Assembly: GCF_001039355.2 (NCBI RefSeq)
Contig: NW_019775384.1
Location: 430,762 to 455,917 of the forward strand
DNA from: Lingula anatina
Taxonomy: Eukaryota > Brachiopoda > Lingulata > Lingulida > Lingulidae
Reading direction: 5' to 3'
DNA length: 25,156 bases
A model generated the notes under the pieces. That model made no database searches and had not been told where the DNA came from. It saw only the letters and a program-made list of their open reading frames with translations. The translations under genes were made by a program, and so were the position numbers. Position 1 is the first letter of the stretch. Each line of letters starts with the position of its first letter. Positions 13,028-20,221 of the stretch are shown here, piece after piece.

Positions 13028-14858
13028 GCAGGCAAGAAGACAAAGATACTGAAGACAGGAATATTCCTAAATTACCTTTATTTTGGCATTATCCAAATAC
13101 TTGAAACCCTTTCTCTTCACACCTGTGGTAGCATCTCCCCTACATAAAAAAAATCCATATTGCATCTTAATACCTGGCGTGGTGACTACAACCTCAACAC
13201 ACAGGTATGAAATACTATTTTTTCTGTTATTTAACACAACAACTTAGTTTCTTGGAAATAACATTTACTTGTCACGTGGATTGAGTGTTTATATTATACA
13301 GTGTATCAATTATGACGTTTATTCCTTGGCTTTCATTAATAATTTAAGTGCTTGACTAAATCTCTGCTACGCTTAAAGATAGCTGTCTTTTTGGTAATAT
13401 TGAAAGAAACAAGGTGGGTGTCTGTTGTCTTAACAGTAAGACAGGTGTCACCCCTTTCATACATACCTGCTATTGAAGTATGTAAGAACACCCCTCTCCA
13501 AGACAGCCCATATCGACTTCCAACCCCGCAGGCGAGATCTCTGTAAGAAAATTAACAATCAGATACTGGTTAAATATAATATGTGATCAAGAACCTTTGA
13601 AGAAAGGCCCTAAGGCCATGTTTAGCATCTTTAGAGATTATTTACTTTTTTAATCTTCTTTAATTTCCACAACAGACAATGTCAAACCTTTTTGACTGCA
13701 TCAAACATAAAGTTTCTTTTACTGAGGAAGAAATGTACTATTTACAGCTTTAATCACTAGCTGAAGTTTGACATTTTGCAAAAAAAAAAAAAAATAATAA
13801 TAATAATAACTTTTAATTTAAATATAAATAACAAAACAGTCAACAAACACAACTTAATTTTACAAAAATTTGAAAAAAAATTTTTTTCATTTATATAAAA
13901 TTTACCAAAACCATCTATTTTCAACAGATGTCTCAAATTGTATACTGATATTGAGCCAACAGCTTTCTATTTCTCAACCACATAATATAATAGACTCAGT
14001 TCAGTCCCCCAAATCCCCTTACCTTCAACAGGGCCCCCTCAAACCTCTGGACCCCCCTCAGGATGTCCCTGACTGGCTGGACATCCAGGATTTGCCTCAT
14101 GGACGCCGTCCGTGCCATCTCAGCAGCTGTCTGACCTGAAATTAAGTTTTAGAAATTGTTTCAACGGCATCTTGGCAGGTAATGGAATCCCCAACCATGC
14201 CCCCCCCCTTTTATAATTTGCAGACTGTTTAAAATACATTTCAAGTTATCTCACACATTTTGGGTACGTAACCTAAACAAATGAAGTCATTTTTTCAAAC
14301 ACTAATGATACTTAAAATTTGCTTAGTAAAGGGTATAATATCTTATTATTTTTCAGCAATATTTATCATTGATGCAGTTCAAAATTCAATCTTTTGCCTA
14401 ACATCATCCTGCTGCATAAAAAACAATTCCCAGACATTCATCTTCATTGTGCACATTCTGATATGATTTCAGGTTGTAAGAAAAAGAAGAAAGAGATGAC
14501 CCAATCACCACATGACTGCTGGTCTGGGGGGCACTGACGTCAGAAAACCGTAAAAAAAAAGTCATGTTCGATTAAGTGCAACTGTATAAATGCTTATGCA
14601 GGGGTGAATGGGGGTGGTCTTCTGGAAGACAGTCAGAAATTTTCAAGCTTACACTGACGGTCATCTATTTTTTTCTCTCGGTAGATGGTCAAAATTGGAG
14701 AATAGATCAAAAAAGATAACTTGGAAGACTCTCAGAAAATATCAGTGGATCTGCCCCTGGTTATGGTTGTGATAGTTTGGATTGTGAGATGTCTCAACAA
14801 GCACAATCTCTAACTGGCAGCGAATAGTAACACCAGCAAATACATATATCCAAAGAAA

Positions 14859-14899
<41 letters not shown>

Positions 14900-17800
14900 A
14901 AATGAAGGAAACACTAACATCTATCCCCAAGATATTTTGTTTCCAGCTCAGCACCAACCTTGGTTGTTCTTAATGGCAGGGTTAATCCCGTTCTGTAGCA
15001 GCATGACAGCAGCCTCTTTCTGTCTGCGGTAGGAGGCACAGTGCAGGGCTGTGTTGCCAAACTTGTCGGTACACTCTATGTTTGGAGGGTTGGGTCCTTT
15101 GAGCTGAAACAAAGCAATAACTGACTTAAGTGCATATACTGCTTGTTAGGTAAGTTAATATATTGTCTACGGTATGTTAGGTTAAGAAGCTTAAGATAAA
15201 ACACTTTATGTAAAATATACAACTTTTTTCTGTAACTGTATATAATCTTATAAATGTTGTAATCCAAAATTTTTGTTTCATTTGGGTAACAAGAATACAT
15301 ATCATATGTATAAATTTAAACATTTGACATCAAGAAAACTACTCCTAGACCACCCAGAGGTCAAAAATAATTATATTGTAACTGTTCTTTTTATACTTAA
15401 AAACATTAGTAGTTATGAATCCATTACGCTTTTGGTACCCTACTGACAATATTTTCTACTAGTAGTTGTTGTCTATAGACTTGTTAACAACAGAGAGTTC
15501 TCAGTGCCTTACAGTATTCTAACTCTGTGACATTACATCATGGAGTGAGTACCTTGCCTTATTCTACTCTACTCACCAAAGTGGCCAGTTTGTCCACATT
15601 CCCTTCTCTGGCTGCTGTCAGGAACTCTTCCTCCGTTCTTCTGATGTCAGTGTTCTCTGCAGCTAAATACAAATTTAACACAGTAGTATAGGTAATTATC
15701 ATGCATGTTGAACTGTAAACTATCGTTTCTAACAGTCCACATACTTTTATAGTTATGGGCGGCCAAAAGGGCAAAAAATCCTGTCGTCGATTCAGTTATG
15801 TTTCTTCGATTCACTGCCTTCCCATCGATTCAGTTTCAAGTTTAAACGATCCTGTCATAAATTCAACATCTACTTTCGTCAATTCAACTGTCAAACATTT
15901 CTCATCTACGGTGTATTAAAACCAATGCTGTCACTATTTTCGTCGATCGTGTAACTATTCTCGTCGATCGTCTAATCTCGTCGATCGTCCAACTAATCTC
16001 GTCGATCGTGTAACTATTCTCATCGATCGTCTAATCTCGTCGATCGTGTAACTATTCTCATCGATCGTCTATTCTCGTCGATCGTCTCATCGATCGATCG
16101 CCAGAGGGCGCTGCGGTAGCACATTGGCCTATCACATGACTATCAAAATGGCAGACAACAAAATGATTGCTAGTGAAATAAGAACATTTTCTCAACAATT
16201 TCAATTTTAGTTGTTAATAATTAAAAGATATTCGGTTGTAGGGACATTATTTTCTACTTGTGCTTAACTCTGACCATGGCTGGCCGAGTTAAAAATTACC
16301 GCGTGATTGACAGACAGAAGCACGTGTTGCTACCGCAGCGCCCTCTGGCGATCGATGAGACGATCGATGAGAATAGTTACACGATCGACGAGATTAGACG
16401 ATCGACGAGAATAGTTACACGATCGACGAAAACAGTTTGACGATCGACGAGATTAGTTACACGATCGACGAAAATAGTGACAGCATTGGTTTTAATACAC
16501 CATAGATGAGAAATGTTTGACAATTGAATTGACGAAAGTAGATGTTGAATTTATATCAGGATCGTTTAAACTTGAAACTGAATCGATGGGAAGGCAGTGA
16601 ATCGACGAAACATAACTGAATCGACGACATGAATTTTTGCCCTTTTGGCCGCCCATATATAGTCAATTACTTTCAAGGATAATCAGTTACAATGAACATA
16701 CTACCTAGTAAATATTATCTTATTAACAAAAATTTAAATAAAATAAAGCTTTTAAGAAATATTCATATCACCCTTTCAGATTTTACTTTATTTGCCACAT
16801 TATGCCAAATCTACAAGTCAACAGCTTAACAGGGCAACCTACTCAAGGATAAAACATTACTCTAAAACTAAAATTGTCTTACTCACCTTCAATCATCTCT
16901 CTGATGTCTTGTTTATGGGACACCTGTCTGGGAGTGTGACCCTCAGCATTGGCAACACTCACACTGGCGTTATACTGGAGTAGAACATGGACTATGTCCT
17001 GGAGAGATAGGGCATATACCAGTGAAGATTTGGAAAGACTGTCGGATCTTCAGTCAGAGTTATAGTACACGCAACAGGCAATTATCAGGATAAAGTTATT
17101 CTAGTTGACAAAGGGTACAAGTGACAGTAAAAAGCAAGTAATTCTAAATATTAGCATCCTAGACTGGGAGATGAGCATCTGGACCTCCAATGTTTATCAT
17201 GACAGGTCAGCTCAGTATGGTCTGCTCACTTTAGAATTATGGTAAAAATTCTCTCTCTCTCTCTCTCTCTCTCCTCACCAGTCTCCCAGTGTAAGCTGCC
17301 TTGTGAAGGGGTGTGTCACCCTCTTTGTTCATGATATTCACTTCAGCACCATTCTGTAAAATAAAACATATATACACACATATATATATATAGCACTGCT
17401 ATAACATTATAAGAAAATAATTTCATCAGATAAGTCTTGGAATTAGAGGAAGATGTTCTAGATAAACCGTAAATAAAATTAATATTTCAATTCTTAGTGT
17501 GGCTGTTGAAAAATTACCCTTTTACTTTTAAGTGTTAGTTTATAAAAATATTAGACATGCAGTTAGTATTCACCCATAGTTTCTTAATTCTCTCCTGGAC
17601 TACCAATAGCGGTCAACAGAGAATTACTTTTAATATGTATTGTGAAGTTGCATTACCCTCAGGAAGACTTCTCTCAAGGCATGGATATCAACTAGATAAG
17701 TCTACTTACTTTTAATAACAATATCACAGTGGTCACATGTCCAAAGTACGCAGCGAGGTGTAGAGGACTCCAGCTACGGTTGGACTTGTTTTCACCTGTT

Positions 17801-19464
17801 AAATAGGACAAGATTGCGCTGGGTGAGACATATGATGTTGGCTGTGATATAATTGTGCTAGGTGAGACAGTTAAAAGGTGGGTGTAATACGATTGTGTTA
17901 GGTGTGACAAGACTGTAGATTTTACTGGAATTATGGTAGGTTTTATGTCATTGTAAATTCAGATGTGGCTAAATTGTGATGGATGAGAAAAACTGTATTA
18001 GGATGATTGTAATGGTGGAGGTAGTAACATAACTGGATTAAGTACAATATTGTGTTAGGTGTAACAATACTTGCTAGGTGTGTCTAGATTATTTAAGGTG
18101 TGACAATATTGTGTTAGGTATAACAATATTGTGTTAGGTGGGACTGGATTGTGTTCAGTGTAATCTAATTCAGTTAGGTGTGACCTGAGCCACACTCACC
18201 TTTACAGTTCAAGTTTAATGGTAACCCATCTTGCTGACAGCGTTGTATCAGATCACTCAGCTTGCTATCCATCCCATGGCGAGCATAGTGCAACAATTCT
18301 TCATCCACTGTTAAGAACTTTTCTTCCTTAGGGCTTTCAAGGTCTACAATAAATTACATATCATTTAAACATAAATTAACAAACAGTAAAAAAAACATTA
18401 GCTGTGTTGTGGACTCAAATGTACAATCATTGAATGTTAGCTCCTGCAAATAATGATAAAAATATCAGAGGTATTATCATTACAGGTAGCCTTATTCTCT
18501 GATAAATATGTACTACAAAATATAATTCTGGTTTTAAGCTGTTGTTTGTAGAAATGCTTTTGTAAAAGACATAACTAAACACATAATAAAAGACAGATCA
18601 TTTACAAAAGTAAATATCAATGATGTTCATATAGAAACTCCATAATTCAAGTGATTAAGTATAGATATATTAAACAGTATATATACTACTATTTTATCAA
18701 GATCAGAGGAACGGTACTTGTGCCCCCCCCCTCCCCCAAACACACATGCACACATGGCACATGTAAGTCTTTTTTTTTTTTCAGTATCTTTCAGTAAATT
18801 GTGAGGTGGTTTTGATCAATTAATGTCTTTTTTCTTTCACATAAATTAATTTATAATTTACTGACTGATTTAATTTTGTTTGCTCGCCAAAGAAATGGTT
18901 CCAGCTCTCATTATATTATGAATGAATCTGGAGCTTCTTTTAAAGTAGCGATAAACCATTATAAACTTTACTGGGTAATTGAGAAAAACACTAAGAAAAA
19001 GAACATGGTCAGAAGTGCTTAATTAGTACTGTACTGGAACCGGTACATAAGCAGGGGCAGATTTAGGCCGTCTTCTGGGTCTTCCGGAAGACGGTCAGAT
19101 TTTCAAGTTTACATTGACGGGTATCTATTTTTTCTGATGGAAGACGGTCAAAAATGGGGGATGGATCAACAAACATAATTTTGAAGACTCTCAGAAAATA
19201 TCTCTGGATCCGCCCCTGCATAAGCATGCACCAAAAGAAATCATGCAGCATAATGTATTATATTGGAAGAATTTCATTCTAGCCTGACACGTGGGGAAGC
19301 TATTAGCTGAAAGAGCTTAAATCACTATCAGAATGTCATAAATCAAATATCAATAATATAATAGCGTGTATGTTATATATATCACAAACCCCGCCCACTT
19401 TCTTGTCCCATTAATCTAAGTGAAACCTACCAGGAGTTTCCAGATTGTCTTCTTGTGTCGCCAT
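11014..19464 (-). CDS. OSBPL1A: Oxysterol-binding protein-related protein 1, long form (5' half of the gene, 13 exons)
   Basis: Spliced minus-strand gene. Coding exons are 19464-19431, 18343-18200, 17795-17710, 17353-17279, 16998-16887, 15662-15577, 15103-14959, 14135-14023, 13540-13467, 13139-13076, 12361-12254, 11939-11814 and 11170-11014. All junctions are GT-AG and all phases agree, giving 441 residues plus one base. Residues ~45-235 are ankyrin repeats (SPLHLAAYFGH, DTPLHKAAYTGR, NTALHCASY). Residues ~253-365 form a PH domain (FEGALLKRSRLRGWKSIW to HIAYSTHY). A polar helical stretch follows. Order and motifs match vertebrate ORP1L, which sits on late endosomes, binds Rab7 through its ankyrin repeats, senses sterol and influences lysosome movement and ER contacts. 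The FFAT motif and sterol-binding domain are not visible, so the gene is cut by the left edge or interrupted by a very long intron. Start choice: the ATG at 19464 opens a short acidic leader just before the conserved helical segment. Function is inferred from the family. Confidence 0.9.
11247..11502. repeat. Minisatellite: 17-bp unit in an 86-bp higher-order repeat
   Basis: Units of the form GTGACAGTGTGTTAGAT vary at a few positions. Blocks of five recur every 86 bp, marked by CTTTTGGATGC at 11338 and 11424. It lies in the ORP1 intron between exons 12 and 13. Confidence 0.93.
11814..11939 (-). CDS. OSBPL1A: ORP1 coding exon 12, C-terminal PH helix
   Basis: Encodes KWMNNLGSHIAYSTHYINQG, then an acidic stretch (VDEDLEDLVP). 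AYSTHY is identical in vertebrate ORP1L, just after the PH domain. Confidence 0.95.
12061..12230. repeat. Compound trinucleotide repeats (GTA)n, (GTT)n and (AAC)n
   Basis: GTA units at 12061-12140 with a few GCA variants run into GTT units to 12159. After about 40 bp comes AAC (12199-12230), the complement of GTT. ORP1 intron. Confidence 0.93.
12254..12361 (-). CDS. OSBPL1A: ORP1 coding exon 11, PH domain
   Basis: A phase-0 exon encoding PEERSLIFTIVFSDSTKHTL and the strand and helix region EEASVIQLH. The donor CAT|GTGAGG is acceptable, and the join to KWMNNLG gives the closing PH helix. Confidence 0.88.
12940..13024. repeat. (AT)n then (GA)33 microsatellite
   Basis: A short TATATA run, then 66 bp of uninterrupted GA. 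In the ORP1 transcript this is a long UC tract shortly after exon 10. Confidence 0.95.
13076..13139 (-). CDS. OSBPL1A: ORP1 coding exon 10, PH domain
   Basis: A 64-bp exon encoding GDATTGVKRKGFKYLDNAKI. Both phases agree with exons 9 and 11. A 66-bp GA/TC run starts about 50 bp into its downstream intron. Confidence 0.88.
13467..13540 (-). CDS. OSBPL1A: ORP1 coding exon 9, PH domain
   Basis: Encodes RSRLRGWKSIWAVLERGVLT followed by YFNS. The Gly-Trp-Lys and Trp-x-Val-Leu pattern is typical of PH domains and matches vertebrate ORP1L (GWRLFWVVLEHGVLSW). Confidence 0.95.
13780..13808. repeat. Poly-A followed by (AAT)n
   Basis: A run of A merging into AAT units, in an ORP1 intron. Confidence 0.85.
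14023..14135 (-). CDS. OSBPL1A: ORP1 coding exon 8, end of ankyrin block and first PH strand
   Basis: Encodes GQTAAEMARTASMRQIL and then VQRFEGALLK, the opening strand of the PH domain. The acceptor is TTTCAG and the donor GTAAGG. Confidence 0.92.
14599..14759. mobile_element. hAT-like miniature inverted-repeat element, copy 1 (degenerate)
   Basis: About 160 bp that begins CAGGGGTG and ends CTGCCCCTG. It shares most of its length with the copy at 19052-19218, including CTTCTGGAAGAC, ATCTATTTTTT and GAAGACTCTCAGAAAATATC. TTATG occurs beside both ends. The CAGGGGC-type ends and eight-base duplication geometry point to the hAT superfamily. Non-coding. Confidence 0.75.
14861..14897. repeat. (CT)n microsatellite
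   Basis: About 18 CT units in the ORP1 intron after exon 7. Confidence 0.95.
14959..15103 (-). CDS. OSBPL1A: ORP1 coding exon 7, last full ankyrin repeat
   Basis: Encodes GPNPPNIECTDKFGNTALHC and then EAAVMLLQNGINPAIKNNQ. Asn-Pro-Pro and the Gly-Asn-Thr-x-Leu-His-Cys turn are shared with vertebrate ORP1L. Confidence 0.95.
15577..15662 (-). CDS. OSBPL1A: ORP1 coding exon 6, linker between ankyrin blocks
   Basis: Encodes EEEFLTAAREGNVDKLATL, equivalent to the vertebrate EELLLAAAREG segment. The upstream intron, between exons 5 and 6, contains the 900-bp fold-back element. Confidence 0.93.
15756..16655. mobile_element. 900-bp fold-back element in an ORP1 intron
   Basis: Begins TGGGCGGCCAAAAGGGCAAA and ends with its complement. 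The arms continue as matching inverted sequence for over 300 bp, to GCTGCGGTAGC at 16110-16120 and GCTACCGCAGC at 16329-16339. The inner arms carry repeated CGATCG-centred units. A spacer of about 200 bp has no convincing coding sequence. TA lies at both outer edges (15754-15755, 16656-16657), compatible with a TA target duplication as in Tc1/mariner-type non-autonomous elements. Superfamily assignment is tentative. Confidence 0.88.
16887..16998 (-). CDS. OSBPL1A: ORP1 coding exon 5, ankyrin repeat
   Basis: Encodes DIVHVLLQYNASVSVANAEG, then HTPRQVSHKQDIREMIE. The donor is GTGAGT. The last part aligns with the vertebrate segment that leads into IRSMLEA. Confidence 0.93.
17250..17273. repeat. 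(CT)n microsatellite beside the exon 4 donor
   Basis: About 12 CT units ending five bases from the exon 4 donor. In the transcript it is a GA tract. Confidence 0.9.
17279..17353 (-). CDS. OSBPL1A: ORP1 coding exon 4, ankyrin repeat
   Basis: Encodes NGAEVNIMNKEGDTPLHKAA and TGRL in phase 0. Six bases into the downstream intron a GA dinucleotide run begins, so the donor lies directly beside a purine tract. Confidence 0.95.
17710..17795 (-). CDS. OSBPL1A: ORP1 coding exon 3, first ankyrin repeat
   Basis: Encodes ENKSNRSWSPLHLAAYFGH and a hydrophobic second helix. In vertebrates the same stretch reads SKSNLGWTPLHLACYFGH. The donor is a strong GTAAGT. Confidence 0.95.
17808..18186. repeat. Degenerate minisatellite related to 11247-11502
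   Basis: Loose repeats of GTGTTAGGTGTGACA, with spacers such as ATATT, fill the intron between ORP1 exons 2 and 3. Unit length is about 20 bp and copies are much diverged. Confidence 0.7.
18200..18343 (-). CDS. OSBPL1A: ORP1 coding exon 2, N-terminal helix before the ankyrin repeats
   Basis: The acceptor is TTTATTGTAG and the donor GTGAGT. The exon carries EELLHYARHGMDSKLSDLI and ends in LNLNCKG, which align with the start of vertebrate ORP1L (LLHHARNG and DINCKG). Confidence 0.9.
19046..19226. mobile_element. hAT-like miniature inverted-repeat element, copy 2, with flanking duplication
   Basis: The body runs from CAGGGGCAGAT (19052) to ATCCGCCCCTG (19218). The eight bases CATAAGCA occur at 19046-19053 and again at 19219-19226. 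Lies in ORP1 intron 1. Internal hairpins are formed by CTTCCGGAAG. Non-coding. Confidence 0.82.
19431..19464 (-). CDS. OSBPL1A: ORP1 coding exon 1
   Basis: Encodes MATQEDNLETP plus one base of the next codon. It ends at a GTAGGT donor. The leader has no family equivalent that I recognise, but the phase joins cleanly to exon 2. Confidence 0.75.
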
Positions 19465-20047
19465 AGTGCCAGAGTGTGTCTGCGCGTTCTAAAGATTAAA
19501 CATCAATGGCATTCCATACACGGTCCTTACGGCATAAGCATCGCGCTGTATCACTCTCCTGGAAGTTGAACAATAATAATTAAATGCAAGTAGTTCGGCA
19601 AGTACAGTTTACTTTAGTGTATGAGTAATTATCGATATTTTCTCACTCGGGTTCAACGTTTCTCGATATCTCTCCAATGCCAGTTTCATATAGGTTCTGT
19701 TCGTCTACAAGATGGGAAGCAGCCCAAAACAACGCTGCAATCTTTCACTTTGTATGTGTTTTCAAATAAAATAGATATCATTCTAAAAATACTTCGCCGC
19801 TAACTCGACCCACTTTCTCTTTAGCTCAGCTGACAAACACACATATATGAACGGTAGGTGGAATATGCAAGATAAGACCATCATTTTACGCCATTTTACG
19901 ACATTATACAAAATTCCCCTGAAAAAAGGAACGCAACCAGAATAACATCATTCTAGTTATTTCAGTGTGTCGAGCTGACTTGGTCTGATTATCCAACAAA
20001 ATTTTTTTCAGGCGACGAGCACTTTGCTCTAAGACTGTCATTTAAAA
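19465..20047. promoter_or_regulatory. Head-to-head interval, probable bidirectional promoter
   Basis: The 583 bp between the ORP1 ATG (minus) and the CCDC43 ATG (plus) has no coding sequence I can support. It must hold both 5' untranslated regions and probably both promoters. It includes a repeated TTTTACG motif around 19884-19903, but no clear TATA box placed for either gene. Transcription starts cannot be located from sequence alone. Confidence 0.6.
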
Positions 20048-20221
20048 ATGGCCGCGCCCAGAGACAGCGAGTTTCATACTTGGTTGGAAGACAGATTATT
20101 GAAAATAAACCCTGACATAGATCTCGGAGTTTTTGTGGACTATATTCAAGGCGTTTTGGAAACTGAGACAGACAAAGATGAAATGATAGATGGCATTTCT
20201 GGCTTACTAGGAGAAGTTGTG
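20048..20221 (+). CDS. CCDC43: CCDC43 exon 1
   Basis: 58 codons, from MAAPRDSEFHTWLEDRLL to ISGLLGEVV, followed by a GTGAGT donor. It ends in phase 0. Confidence 0.95.

Noticed and set aside
16258-16440. 60-codon open frame in the 900-bp element
   Set aside because: Most of it is the CGATCG repeat of the right arm; not a transposase.
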